Source: DATLFP01 sp035540955 (lineage in GTDB: Bacteria; Actinomycetota; Acidimicrobiia; Acidimicrobiales; CADCSY01). From it: a DNA stretch of 55,542 nt. A program made the translations under genes and the position numbers. The stretch lies in the NCBI GenBank assembly GCA_035540955.1, contig DATLFP010000087.1, positions 1-55,542 on the forward strand, given 5' to 3'. Shown piece after piece: positions 6,884 to 16,104 of this stretch. The number at the start of each line of letters is the position of its first letter. Within the stretch, counting starts at the first letter, position 1. The notes under the pieces are model-generated. The model had not been told where the DNA came from, did not search any database, and saw only the letters and a list, made by a program, of their open reading frames with translations.

Positions 6884-9751
6884 TCAGTAGAGGGACTCGC
6901 CGAGCAGGCGGAGCTCGTCGGGGGTGACGGGCGTGCCCATGAGGAGCCCGCTGCCGCCGGGTTGGACGCTGATGACGAGGTCGCTGCCGTCGACGCGGTT
7001 GCCGATGAGCCGGCTCTGCAGCGCCGATCCGTTCTCCCATGCCTGGTTCTGCATGGCGACGAACTCGGAGGCGGGAAGCGGCTCGCCGCGCGGTGCGGTG
7101 TTGAAGTGGACGTCCACCAGGTCGCTCGGCACGTGCGACTCCATGCCGTGGGCGCCGAGGGGCGTGCCCGAGCCGGCCCCGTCGGCGCGCGTCCAGGCGT
7201 CGCGGAGCTGCTCGTACCGGGCCGGATCGGTGATGGTCTGTCCGGTGGCCGGATCGGTGAAGCGGACGCCGTCGATGTCGCCGGCGTAGGGACGACCGTC
7301 GACGGTCTTGAGCACGGACCCGTCGACCGAACCGCCGTTGCGGCCCAGGTAGTCGGAGACGTCGTCGCCGTAGCTGCTGAACTCCGACGCGCGCGCCGCC
7401 CGGGCGTCGGCGATCCGCTGCGCGAAGTCGGCCGGCGCGTCCGCCGGGATCGGTCGGGGCCGGACGGCCGCCGGGTCGTAGAACCCGACCTTGCCGATGT
7501 CCTCGAGCTCGCAGGCGCCGAGGTAGTAGTCCTCGACCTTCAGCGTCTTCGGCTTCAGGTCGACCGGCTTCGGCTCGGCCCCGCGCTGGAGGTGGCGCAT
7601 GGAGTCGGGGTTGACCGCCCGGGCGTCGACCCCGACGTTGTGGGTGTTGGCGAAGGACTGCAGCTGATCGACCTGCCGGCCGGTGAGACCAGATTGGTGG
7701 AGGAGGTCGTTGGGGATCGCCTCGCCGGGGCGGAGGGTGCGCAGACCCGAGTCGTCGGGCCGGAACTGCGGGAGGAAGGAGTCGGTGTACGGGGGCGGCG
7801 CGATGACGTCGCCGGCGTCGACCTTGATCCTCGGGACGTCGGGGGCATCGAGGCGGACGCGCCCGCCGATCGACCGGGCGGTGCCGCGAACCTGGTCCAT
7901 CGCCTCGGCCAGCTCGCCCCTTGCCATGCGCGCGCCGACCGCATCCCACAGCGCGGCACCGGCGACGTCGGACCACGTCGAGGCCGGATCGGCGAGCGTC
8001 TTCGCCGTGTTGTAGCCGGGGATGTTCTCGGTGGCGATGACGTCGGCAGCCACCCGCATCCCGTCGAGGATGCCGAAGTCGCCGGGCGGCACCCACTGTC
8101 CCGTGTCCGGGTCGCGGGTCCACTCGGTCGATCGTCCAGCGGCATCCGCCACCGCCTCGACCACCGTCCGCCCCTGGTACCAGATCTCGCTCACCCCGCC
8201 CGTCATCACCCCCGCCGCGATCCGGATGGCGACGTGCTGGCTCACCTCGTCGACCGCCAGGATCGTCTCGCCGAGCTCGCCGTAGCGGGGGTCGGGAGCG
8301 AGCTGGTCGAGTCGCTGGCGGTTGCGCACCACGGACTGCATCCGATCGAGGTAGTCGACGTCGAGACCGCCATCGGCGTCGAAGACGGTCTCGTCGTCGG
8401 CGAGGCGATCGAGCACATCGAACATGTCGTTGGCGAGCGCCGCGTTGTGGAGCCGGTCGTACCGCTCCCATGCCTCCCGCATCTGCTCGCGCGCCGCTCG
8501 CTCAGCCGCCGCCTGGATGTCGTTGGTTCGGACTCGATCACGCATCCAGGCGTCGAGCTCCCGGCGGGTGTCGGCGAGGAAGTCGGCCTGATCGGCGGCC
8601 TTGGCGGCGTCGGCGGCCATCTGGGCCGCGATGATCCCCTCGGCCTCGGCGCGCGGCATCCACCGCCAGTCGTCGCCGTCCCACAGGAGGGCCTCCCCGG
8701 CCTCGTTCAACCGCACCGGGTCGCCCTTCTCGTCGAGGAGGACGTTCCCCGGCCTTCCATCTCGGTCGTCGAGGCCACGCAGCCGGTCGAGGTGCTCGCC
8801 CCCGTCGCGGAGGCCGCCCACGGCGACGGCGCCGGCGCCGGCGATGCCGACCGCGCTCGCTCCCGCGGCCGCCGCCCCGAGCAGCGTCGCCAGGGGGTTG
8901 CCCTGGACGTCGATGAGGATCACGCCGCTGCAGCTGGTCCCGCTCACCGTGGTGACCGAGCCGTGCACTTCGTACAGACCGGCGCCGAGCCAGGCGTAGT
9001 CGGTCGTCGCCACCGCACCCCGGATGGCGTTGCCGTCGACCACGGGGTCGCCGAGCGCGCCTTCGAAGTCGATCACGAAGTCGTCGTCCTGCCCGAGCCC
9101 GAGGTTCCGATCCTGGCGGTTCGGGTCGTCCCGGTCGCCGGCGGCGATCAGCTGCTCGAACGGCCCGTACTGCAGCCAGAACCGCCACGTCTCCAGCTCC
9201 TCGGGGGCCGACATCGAGTAGGTCACGGCGCCGTCCTCGGGCACCTCGATCGCATGGCCGGCGCTCACGGTGGCCCCGACCGCGTCGACGCCGGCGAACG
9301 AGGCGTCGCAGGGCCCGCTGACCTCCGCGGCCGCTCCCCGCACGAGGGCCAGCACGGTGACGGCGGTGATCGCGAGCAGCAGGACCGGGGCGGCGCCCGC
9401 CACCGGCCGGGGCACGCGGGGTCCACTGCGCCCGGGGTGCAGGCCGGCCCGGGCGAGCTTGCGGTTGAACCGCCACACCACCAGAGCGAAGATCGCGGAA
9501 GGCAGCACGAGGCCGCTGCCCAGGCCGCCGAGCGCGCCGCGGGTGCTGAGGGCGCGCGTGGTCACCGGGCTCACGCCGTACTGCGCGAGGAGGACGACGG
9601 CACCCAGCCCGCCGATCGCACCGCTGACGAGTCCGTAGATCTTCAGGCGCGGTCGCCACCGGAGCGGCTCGGGCGGCGGTCCTTGCGCCGCCCGCTCCCT
9701 TCGTGCCGCCCGGTACCGCTTGCCGCGGAGCAGCCGGTAGAGGAGGAGCAT
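6884..9751 (-). CDS. Membrane-anchored protein with edema-factor/ExoY-like C-terminal domain (toxin candidate)
   Basis: This is a 955-aa protein if translation starts at ATG 9751; a longer frame to 9844 lacks sense. Residues 1-190 hold three hydrophobic spans (about 45-67, 82-98 and 118-138) and then a Cys-containing segment. A further hydrophobic patch lies near 305-330. Residues 400-560 are helical and charged. The C-terminal 245 residues carry a pattern resembling the anthrax edema factor/CyaA/ExoY nucleotidyl cyclase family: RAVNP (711) and an L..G...K.V.LK.K stretch (718-735), a D-I-D pair (825, 827), and AHGMES with His868. In the known family these positions hold the Arg/Lys cluster, the metal-binding Asp pair and the catalytic His. 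The classic GKSSDWGP core is altered here, so activity is uncertain. An unknown protein and two ABC exporters follow on the same strand. Confidence 0.8.
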   Translation of the reverse strand: MLLLYRLLRGKRYRAARRERAAQGPPPEPLRWRPRLKIYGLVSGAIGGLGAVVLLAQYGVSPVTTRALSTRGALGGLGSGLVLPSAIFALVVWRFNRKLARAGLHPGRSGPRVPRPVAGAAPVLLLAITAVTVLALVRGAAAEVSGPCDASFAGVDAVGATVSAGHAIEVPEDGAVTYSMSAPEELETWRFWLQYGPFEQLIAAGDRDDPNRQDRNLGLGQDDDFVIDFEGALGDPVVDGNAIRGAVATTDYAWLGAGLYEVHGSVTTVSGTSCSGVILIDVQGNPLATLLGAAAAGASAVGIAGAGAVAVGGLRDGGEHLDRLRGLDDRDGRPGNVLLDEKGDPVRLNEAGEALLWDGDDWRWMPRAEAEGIIAAQMAADAAKAADQADFLADTRRELDAWMRDRVRTNDIQAAAERAAREQMREAWERYDRLHNAALANDMFDVLDRLADDETVFDADGGLDVDYLDRMQSVVRNRQRLDQLAPDPRYGELGETILAVDEVSQHVAIRIAAGVMTGGVSEIWYQGRTVVEAVADAAGRSTEWTRDPDTGQWVPPGDFGILDGMRVAADVIATENIPGYNTAKTLADPASTWSDVAGAALWDAVGARMARGELAEAMDQVRGTARSIGGRVRLDAPDVPRIKVDAGDVIAPPPYTDSFLPQFRPDDSGLRTLRPGEAIPNDLLHQSGLTGRQVDQLQSFANTHNVGVDARAVNPDSMRHLQRGAEPKPVDLKPKTLKVEDYYLGACELEDIGKVGFYDPAAVRPRPIPADAPADFAQRIADARAARASEFSSYGDDVSDYLGRNGGSVDGSVLKTVDGRPYAGDIDGVRFTDPATGQTITDPARYEQLRDAWTRADGAGSGTPLGAHGMESHVPSDLVDVHFNTAPRGEPLPASEFVAMQNQAWENGSALQSRLIGNRVDGSDLVISVQPGGSGLLMGTPVTPDELRLLGESLY

Positions 9752-9794
9752 CGCCCAGGGGGCGTGACATCCGCCGGGCCGTCCGTGCCGCGGC

Positions 9795-10073
9795 GTGGCA
9801 CGGGTCACGGAACGCTCAAGTGGTGTGCAGGCCCCCCGGATCACGCTCGCTGATCTGCAGCGCCTGCATCTCCACCACCTCCGTCACGGCGCGGCCGGCG
9901 TCGCTGCCAATCTCGAGACGCTCGCTGCCGCGCAAGACGTCGGCGTGGGCGAAGTGGTGGCCTGCATCGAGGGCCTGGTCGGCTCCGGCGAGCCCGAGGT
10001 CGCGGCGTGGGCCCAGGTCGTGACCCCGTTCGTCAGGGCGGCGATCGCCACCGGCGCGCTGCAGCCCGACTGA
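9795..10073 (+). CDS. Small hypothetical protein, 92 aa
   Basis: This short frame is read divergently from the toxin-like gene. It starts with a GTG at 9795; an internal GTG at 9825 is an alternative. It encodes a mostly helical, soluble-looking protein with the phrase ITLADLQRLHLHHLRHG, and an acidic C-terminal half. It has no signal peptide or membrane span. The stop lies 7 nt before the stop of the convergent ATPase gene. I do not recognise a family. Codon use fits neighbouring genes, which is the main support. Confidence 0.5.
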   Translation: MARVTERSSGVQAPRITLADLQRLHLHHLRHGAAGVAANLETLAAAQDVGVGEVVACIEGLVGSGEPEVAAWAQVVTPFVRAAIATGALQPD

Positions 10074-10079
10074 CCCGTG

Positions 10080-13000
10080 TCAGTCGAGCACCCAGTGGTA
10101 GCGATCGTCGGCCGGCGGCGCGTAGCGGCAGACGGTTCCGGTGTGGACGGCGGCTCGCAGGTGCTCGCCGAGCACGGGGTCGACGTCGTGCACGGCCTCG
10201 ATGGCGCGGCGCACGAGCTTGGTGACGCTCGTGCGCGCCCGCTCGAGGGCGTTCGCGGTGCGGCGGTCCCGGCCCCGCAGACCGGTGGCGCGCGCCAGCT
10301 CCGCCTCGAGCAGGTCGAGCTCGCGGGCGGCGATCGACGAGCGATCGGCGGCGCCGGCGCGGTCGGCCGACTCGAGCTCCCGGGTGAGGTCGTTGATGCG
10401 CCGCCGATAGTCGGACTTCGCCCGTTCGTCGAGGACGGGCTCGCCGCGGGACCGCGTGACCGCGGCCTGCAACGTGGGGTCGGGATCGTCGGGCGGCTCG
10501 ACCGCCCACAACAGCTCGAGGGCGAGGACGTCCCCGTCGTGGGCGAGGAGCTCGTGTAGGAGGGGCACGCCGCGGAGGGCGGGAAGCGCGTGGTGGACGG
10601 CGGTGGCCGTTCGGCCGACGACCCAACGGTCGCCTGACCGACGGAACACCACCTCTGGTTCGGTGCCACCTTGCAGCCGCAACAGGTCGGCCTCGCACAG
10701 CGCCCGGAGGCCGTGCTGGGCGGCGTCGAGCTCGGCGAGGCATCGGCGAAGGTCGGTGATGGCCGCATCCCGATCGCCGACGGTGGCCCGGACCAGGGCG
10801 AGGGCTCGCCGGACGGGCCCGTAGTCCGTGTAGCCCAGGCCGACGACCGCGTGGTCGTCGGCGAAGGGCTCGAGCAGGTCGAGCAGCATCTTGGCGCTGT
10901 CGACATCGCCCACCGATTCGACCACGGGCGCCGCCACCACGAGCGACGAGAGCCAGTCGAGGTCACGGGGAAGGGCCGCGAAGTGATCGGTGGCGAGGGC
11001 GCGGATCTCGCTGGCGGCCAGCGAGGTGTGACCCGCGCTGAGGGCGACGAGCGCGTAGCCGGCCCGCCACGCCGGCACGTTCGTGGGGTCGGCGGCCTGG
11101 GCGCGGACGAACTCGAATGCCTCACCGAGCCGACCCTGGAGGAACCTGATGAAGCCGATGGGGACGGTGTAGAAGAGGAGTGCGACGGCCTCCCCGACGA
11201 CGTCCGATCCGGCGGCCAGAGCCTCGGTGGCGAGTGCCTCGGCCTCGTCGAGTCGGCCCTCGACGAGCGCGATGCCCGCTTGCCACCGCAGTGAGGTCCA
11301 GCGCGCCACCGGATCCCGGCGGAGGTCGGCGAGGCGGGCGTGCTCGGCCACGGCCGCGCACGCCCGGCGATGATCGCCGGCGATCATCGCGTCGACGACC
11401 GCCCAGCTGAGGGCCTCGAGGCGGAGCGCGCCGTCGCCGACGCGCGCCGAGGTCGCCTGGAGCTCGGCGACCAGCGCCGACCGATCGGCCGGTGCGTCGG
11501 GGCCCCACAGGGCGCCGAGACGAGCAGCGAGGCACGCCGCCAAGGTGGCATCGTCGTCGGTCCGGCGGGCCCGCTCGAGGGCGGCGGCCGTGAGCTGGTC
11601 GCGCCGGGCCGCCGTCGCCCGGTGGTCGAGGGCGCGGGCACCGGTTCGCGACGCCCAGTACAAGGACACCGCCAGACCGGCCATGAGGCGGGCCGCCAGG
11701 GCATCGTCGTGGTGGGGCAGGCGAACGAGTGCTTCCTCGCGCAGCGCGATCTGCTCCGGGTCGGCCAGCTGGTCGACCTCGATGCTCTCGGTGTCGGGTG
11801 GCATCGTCAGCGCCGCCCGGGCCAACCGCGTGTCGTCCGCGATCGATCGCGCCAGCGCGGCGGCGTCGAGCGCGGCGCGCCGCGCACCGACGAGATCTCG
11901 GGAAGCCTTGCGCGCCTCGCACAGCTCGATGAGGAGATCGATGGTCACCGCCGACTCGTCCAGGTTGCGGGCGGCATCGACCGCGATCTCGAGGTGCGAC
12001 GCCTCCGCGTCGTGCGCGAAGCGAGAGCGAGCGACGGCGGCAGCCTGCCGCGCCGCCTGCACGCGCTCCCGGCGATCACCGTGCGCGCCCGCGGCGGCGA
12101 GGTGGTGGGCGCGGGCCTCGGGGTCGTGGAGCAGGGTCGCGGTTCGAAGGTGCAGGGTCTCGAGCACGGGTCGATCGAGCGAGCGGAGCACGGCCTCGGC
12201 GGTGAGGCCGTGGACGAAGCGGTCGTGCCGCCCTGTGGCGACGAGCAGTCCGACCTCGACCGCCTGCTCCAAGCGCTGCTCGACGTCTCGGCGGTCGAGC
12301 TCGAGGACGCCGGCGACCACGGCGATGTCGAAGGTCCGGCCCTGAACGGCGGCCGCGGCGAGGACATCGCGGACGTCGTCGGGAACCAGCGCGAGGTGGC
12401 GGTCGATCACGTCGAGGACGGTGGCGGGTAGCGGGAGCGCGTCGGCGGAGTCCGCACTGCCGAGCGCGCGCGCCAGCTCGAGGAGGAAGAAGGGGTTGCC
12501 GCCGGTCGCGTCGACGAGCCGGTCGATCGCGCCGCTCGGCACGTCGGGCACGGCGGTGGCCAACAGCTCGGCGACGGCGGGGCGATCGAGGCCGCGCACG
12601 TCGAGGATCTCGGCATCGCGCAGGGCCGCGGCGAGCGAGGGCGGGGCCTCGCCGGGCCGATGGGTCACGATGATGCCGAGGGCGTGGCCGCGGCGCTGCC
12701 GGATGAGGAGATCGAGGAGCTCGATCGAGGAGGTGTCGGCGGCGTGGATGTCGTCGAGAACGAGCAGGCTCGGCTGATCGGCGGCCGCCCCGAGGACCAG
12801 CTGGACGACTGCGTCGAAGAGCTCGGACCGCCCCGTCGCGCTGGGGAGCGAGGTGCCCGCGGAGCGAAGGATCTGGATCCACGGCCAGAGCGCGGGCGCT
12901 CCTGGGCCGGGCCACGCCGTGCTCCAGCGCACTGCGAGACCGCGTTCGGCCGCCATCGTCGTGGCCGCGTCGGCCAACCGGGTCTTGCCGATGCCGGCCG

Positions 13001-13106
13001 GTCCGACCAGCGCGACCACCGCGGCGGTGCCGGCGGCGGCGGCGTCGACGAGGGCCGCCAGCCGCGTCAGCTCGCGGTCGCGCCCGACGAGCCGGTCCAC
13101 GGCCAT
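10080..13106 (-). CDS. STAND-type AAA ATPase, LuxR/adenylate-cyclase-associated regulator type
   Basis: This is a 1008-aa protein. Residues 1-12 hold the VGRDREL motif, followed by Walker A GPAGIGKT (35-42) and Walker B LLVLDDIH (114-121), then a GGNPFFLLELARAL sensor segment typical of the AAA_16 ATPases attached to LuxR and cyclase regulators. The middle (about 380-800) is helical TPR-like repeats. I see no LuxR helix-turn-helix. The C-terminal 140 residues instead contain a long basic/acidic helix pair and a GRDRRTANALERARTSVTKL motif found at the end of a recurrent actinobacterial ATPase-regulator family. The ATG start at 13106 precedes the VGRDREL block closely. Its likely role is signal-dependent regulation. 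Targets are unknown; neighbouring genes on both sides are candidates. Confidence 0.85.
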   Translation of the reverse strand: MAVDRLVGRDRELTRLAALVDAAAAGTAAVVALVGPAGIGKTRLADAATTMAAERGLAVRWSTAWPGPGAPALWPWIQILRSAGTSLPSATGRSELFDAVVQLVLGAAADQPSLLVLDDIHAADTSSIELLDLLIRQRRGHALGIIVTHRPGEAPPSLAAALRDAEILDVRGLDRPAVAELLATAVPDVPSGAIDRLVDATGGNPFFLLELARALGSADSADALPLPATVLDVIDRHLALVPDDVRDVLAAAAVQGRTFDIAVVAGVLELDRRDVEQRLEQAVEVGLLVATGRHDRFVHGLTAEAVLRSLDRPVLETLHLRTATLLHDPEARAHHLAAAGAHGDRRERVQAARQAAAVARSRFAHDAEASHLEIAVDAARNLDESAVTIDLLIELCEARKASRDLVGARRAALDAAALARSIADDTRLARAALTMPPDTESIEVDQLADPEQIALREEALVRLPHHDDALAARLMAGLAVSLYWASRTGARALDHRATAARRDQLTAAALERARRTDDDATLAACLAARLGALWGPDAPADRSALVAELQATSARVGDGALRLEALSWAVVDAMIAGDHRRACAAVAEHARLADLRRDPVARWTSLRWQAGIALVEGRLDEAEALATEALAAGSDVVGEAVALLFYTVPIGFIRFLQGRLGEAFEFVRAQAADPTNVPAWRAGYALVALSAGHTSLAASEIRALATDHFAALPRDLDWLSSLVVAAPVVESVGDVDSAKMLLDLLEPFADDHAVVGLGYTDYGPVRRALALVRATVGDRDAAITDLRRCLAELDAAQHGLRALCEADLLRLQGGTEPEVVFRRSGDRWVVGRTATAVHHALPALRGVPLLHELLAHDGDVLALELLWAVEPPDDPDPTLQAAVTRSRGEPVLDERAKSDYRRRINDLTRELESADRAGAADRSSIAARELDLLEAELARATGLRGRDRRTANALERARTSVTKLVRRAIEAVHDVDPVLGEHLRAAVHTGTVCRYAPPADDRYHWVLD

Positions 13107-13182
13107 GCTCGATTCTCGCGGACGGGCCCGGCGACCGGTACGCGCCGGCCGCCACTCGACCACGACGCCGTTCGGTGTCGAT

Positions 13183-13848
13183 TCACCCCTGGTTCTTCGG
13201 GGGTGCATCGACACAGAAGCGACGCTCGTCGCGCTCGGCCGCCAGCCGGCGGGTCTCCGGGGACACCGGGGCGGCGAGGATGGCGGCCACCACGTCGATG
13301 AGGTAGCTCGTGAACAGACGGTCGTCGGCCCGGGGGCCGGTCCGGGCCCGGCGGCCCAGCTCTTGCGCGGTGTGGAGGACGGCGGTGAACCGGCGGTGAA
13401 GTCGCGCCGCCTCCTCGTCGAGGAGCGGCTCGACCAAGGCGCGCCACCGCTGCAGGCTGTCGGCGCCGGTCGACACGGGCTCGCGCGGCCGGTCGACCAC
13501 CTCGGCATAGATCTGCAGGAACTGCAGGCCACCGTCGGGGTCGGCGAGCTTGGCGGCGAGCGGCCGCACCAGGGCCGATGCCAGGGCGCGCACGTCGGGC
13601 TCGCGGCGCGCCTCGTACTCGTCGAGCATGGCGTGGCGGCGGGCGTCGACCTCGGGCAGGTGCTTGCCGAAGATGGCGCGCAGCACGCCGGCGCGGTCGT
13701 CGAAGTGGTACTGGACGGCGATGGCGTTGCGGGCTCCCGACTCGCGGGTGATCTCCCGCAGCGAGACGGCGTCGATCCCCTTCTCCGCGAACAACCGCTC
13801 GGCGGCCTCGAGGAGGCGCGTGCGGGTGTCGTCTACGCGGGCGACCAC
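13183..13848 (-). CDS. TetR-family transcriptional regulator
   Basis: This 221-aa protein has the N-terminal TetR helix-turn-helix: TRTRLLEAAERLFAEKGID, then VSLREITRESG and the recognition-helix region QYHFDDRAGVLRAIF. The remaining ~150 residues are a ligand-binding domain like that of regulators of acyl-CoA or steroid degradation operons. The GTG at 13848 overlaps the end of the SDR gene by 16 nt, so it is the last gene of the acyl-CoA dehydrogenase/SDR operon and probably controls it. The palindrome at 15930-15945 is the obvious candidate operator. An acyl-CoA or related lipid ligand is inferred from the operon, not seen. Confidence 0.9.
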   Translation of the reverse strand: MVARVDDTRTRLLEAAERLFAEKGIDAVSLREITRESGARNAIAVQYHFDDRAGVLRAIFGKHLPEVDARRHAMLDEYEARREPDVRALASALVRPLAAKLADPDGGLQFLQIYAEVVDRPREPVSTGADSLQRWRALVEPLLDEEAARLHRRFTAVLHTAQELGRRARTGPRADDRLFTSYLIDVVAAILAAPVSPETRRLAAERDERRFCVDAPPKNQG

Positions 13849-14609
13849 GCCGCCCCGCCGTCGATCTTGAGGATCGATCCGGTCGTGTAGCTGGACGCAC
13901 CGGAGGCGAAGTAGAGCGCGGCGCCGACGACCTCTTCGGGCTCGCCGCCCCGGCCCAGGGGGATCGTCCGCTTCGCGGTCTCCTTGAACGCGTCGAGGTC
14001 CCACGCCTTGGAGATGTCGGTGAGGAACGGTCCGGGCATGATGCAGTTGACCCGCACCGAGGGTCCGAAGGCCCGGGCCATGCCGAGCGTCATGGCGTTG
14101 AGGCCCGCCTTGAAGGTCCCGTACGGGAGCTCGACCGGTGACGGCTGCACGGCGGCGACCGACGACACGTTGATGATCGAGCCACCGCCCTCTTGGGCCA
14201 TCCGGGTGCCGAAGAGGGCGGACAGCCGGAACGGCCCCTTGAGGTTGACGCCGAAGACCTTGTCGTAGAGCTCCTCGCTGACCTCGGCGAGTGACGGGTA
14301 CAGCGGCGACATCCCGGCGTTGTTCACCAGCACCTCGCAGTGGCCCATCTCGCCGTACACCCGCTCGTACAGCGCATCGCAGTCGGCCCACCGGCCGACG
14401 TGGCAGGCGACACCGATCGCGCGCTGCCCGGTGCTCGCCGCGACCTCCTCGGCGAGTGCAGCGCAGGCGTCCTCCTTGCGCGACGCGATCACGACGTCGG
14501 CTCCGTGGTGCGCGAAGGCAAGCACCATCTGCCGGCCGAGGCCCCGGGAACCGCCGGTGACGACGGCGACCTTGCCGGTGAGGTCGAACAGGTCGTCGCG
14601 GTCAGGCAT
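13833..14609 (-). CDS. Short-chain dehydrogenase/reductase (SDR)
   Basis: This 258-aa classical SDR is of normal length. It has the glycine-rich cofactor motif TGGSRGLG near residue 18, NNAG at about 96, catalytic Ser in INVSSVAAV and the YxxxK pair in PYGTFK. The C-terminal LKIDGG closes the fold. It probably reduces or oxidises a hydroxyacyl or related lipid intermediate with NAD(P). Its ATG (14609) overlaps the stop of the acyl-CoA dehydrogenase gene by 8 nt, and its 3' end overlaps the TetR gene, so the three are one transcript. Confidence 0.93.
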   Translation of the reverse strand: MPDRDDLFDLTGKVAVVTGGSRGLGRQMVLAFAHHGADVVIASRKEDACAALAEEVAASTGQRAIGVACHVGRWADCDALYERVYGEMGHCEVLVNNAGMSPLYPSLAEVSEELYDKVFGVNLKGPFRLSALFGTRMAQEGGGSIINVSSVAAVQPSPVELPYGTFKAGLNAMTLGMARAFGPSVRVNCIMPGPFLTDISKAWDLDAFKETAKRTIPLGRGGEPEEVVGAALYFASGASSYTTGSILKIDGGAAWSPA

Positions 14610-15900
14610 TCCCGACCTCGTGCTCCAGCAGGTCGGCGAACTTCGCTCGCGCCTTCTCCCGCAGAGAGGGGAGGTGACCGCTGGGCCACAGGCCGTCGAC
14701 GGGGGAGTACGACTTCAGCAGCTGGTTGGCGAGCGTGATCTTGTGCACCTCGGTGGGGCCGTCGGCGATGGCCATCACCTGGGCCGCGGTCATCATCCCG
14801 GAGAACGGCATCTCGTTGGAGATCCCGAGTGCTCCGTGCAGCTGCATCGCCCGCTGCGTGACGTCGTGGTACACCTTCGGCATCGCCACCTTCACCGCGG
14901 CGATGTCCTTGCGCACCTGCTTGTAGTCCTTGTGCTTGTCGATGAGCCACGCGGTGCGCAGCACGAGCAGACGGAACTGCTCGATCTCGATCCACGAGTC
15001 GGCGACCTTCTCCTGGGTCATCTGCAGCGACGCGAGCGGACCGGTGCGCGTCTGGCGAGAGACCGCGCGCTCGCACATGAGGTCGAACGCCCGGCGGAGC
15101 TGGGCGATCGTGCGCATGGCGTGGTGGATGCGGCCGCCGCCGAGCCGCGTCTGGGCGATGACGAACGCGTTCCCCTCGCCCCCGAGGAGGTGATCCTCCG
15201 GCACCCGCACATCGGAGTAGCGCATGTAGGCGTGGCTGCCGTGGCCCTCCGGCTCGCCACCGACCCCCACGTTGCGGATGATCTCGACGCCCGGCGTCTC
15301 GGCGGGGACGATGAACATCGACATGCCCTTGTACGCGCTCACGTCGGGGTTGGTGACGGCCATCACGATGAAGAACGACGCGTAGCGGGCCGACGAGGAG
15401 AACCACTTCTCGCCGTTGATGACCCACTCGTTGCCGTCCTTCACGGCGCGGGTGGTGAACAGCGTGGGATCGGCCCCGGCGTGGGGTTCGGTCATGGAGT
15501 AGCAGGAGGAGATCAGACCGTCGAGGAGTGGCTGGAGGTACTTGCCCTTCTGCTCCTCGGTGCCGTAGTGAGCGAGGATCTCGGCGTTGCCACTGTCGGG
15601 CGCCTGGCACCCGAACACCGAGGGCGCCCAGCCCGAGCGTCCGAGCAGCTCGTTGAGCAGCGCCAGCTTGACCTGGCCGTAGCCCTGGCCGCCCAGGTCG
15701 GGCCCGAGGTGGGCGGCCCACAGGTCGTGGTCGCGCACCTGCTGCTGCAGTGGGCGCAATACGGCCATGGCCCGTTCGTCGCTCTTGTCGTACGGGCTGC
15801 CGAAGACGAGGTCGAGCGGCTCGACCTCCTCGCGCACGAAGGTGTCGACCCAGTCGAGCTTGGACTGGAAGTCAGGATCGGTCTCGAAGTCCCATGCCAT
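14602..15900 (-). CDS. Acyl-CoA dehydrogenase family protein
   Basis: This 432-aa protein starts from MAWDFETDPDFQ; an ATG four codons upstream (15912) is equally in frame but the family normally begins at MAWDF. It shows the acyl-CoA dehydrogenase order: helical N-domain, the flavin-binding YSMTEPHAGADPTLF and WVINGEKWFSS segments, middle beta domain, and C-terminal helical domain ending with QLHGALGISNEMPF and ADGPTEVHK. It oxidises an acyl-CoA using FAD with electron-transfer flavoprotein as acceptor; the chain or ring specificity cannot be read. It is the first gene of an operon with the SDR and TetR genes, preceded by a 16-bp palindrome. Confidence 0.93.
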   Translation of the reverse strand: MAWDFETDPDFQSKLDWVDTFVREEVEPLDLVFGSPYDKSDERAMAVLRPLQQQVRDHDLWAAHLGPDLGGQGYGQVKLALLNELLGRSGWAPSVFGCQAPDSGNAEILAHYGTEEQKGKYLQPLLDGLISSCYSMTEPHAGADPTLFTTRAVKDGNEWVINGEKWFSSSARYASFFIVMAVTNPDVSAYKGMSMFIVPAETPGVEIIRNVGVGGEPEGHGSHAYMRYSDVRVPEDHLLGGEGNAFVIAQTRLGGGRIHHAMRTIAQLRRAFDLMCERAVSRQTRTGPLASLQMTQEKVADSWIEIEQFRLLVLRTAWLIDKHKDYKQVRKDIAAVKVAMPKVYHDVTQRAMQLHGALGISNEMPFSGMMTAAQVMAIADGPTEVHKITLANQLLKSYSPVDGLWPSGHLPSLREKARAKFADLLEHEVGNA

Positions 15901-15929
15901 GGCCCGGATCATGCATGCAGACCACGCTT

Positions 15930-15945
15930 TGATGCAACTGCATCA
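15930..15945. promoter_or_regulatory. Palindromic operator candidate for the TetR regulator
   Basis: TGATGCA-AC-TGCATCA has two perfect 7-bp arms and a 2-nt centre. It lies 29 nt upstream of the acyl-CoA dehydrogenase start, where a repressor would block the promoter. Size and symmetry fit TetR operators; the operon itself ends with a TetR gene. Confidence 0.6.
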
Positions 15946-16064
15946 GTCGAGGGCGACCGGGCCGGAGCCGAACGCCGCGATTCGCCCTGATCGCCCGCCA
16001 CCGCCGAGGAGCCGGGGGCGCGGAACCGCACCCGCCTCGCGGCCACTCTCAGGGCGGCCACTGG

Positions 16065-16074
16065 TACGTTCCGT
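16065..16074 (+). promoter_or_regulatory. TACGTTCCGT motif upstream of the first eCIS block
   Basis: This 10-mer lies 30 nt upstream of the DUF4255 gene. The same 10-mer recurs at 42200-42209 in front of the sheath gene, in the opposite orientation relative to the gene. TACGTT could also serve as a -10 hexamer here, but no matching -35 is visible. It may be a shared regulator site or chance. Confidence 0.25.
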
Positions 16075-16104
16075 AGCGGGATTCGGGCGATCTGGGGGCC
16101 GTAG

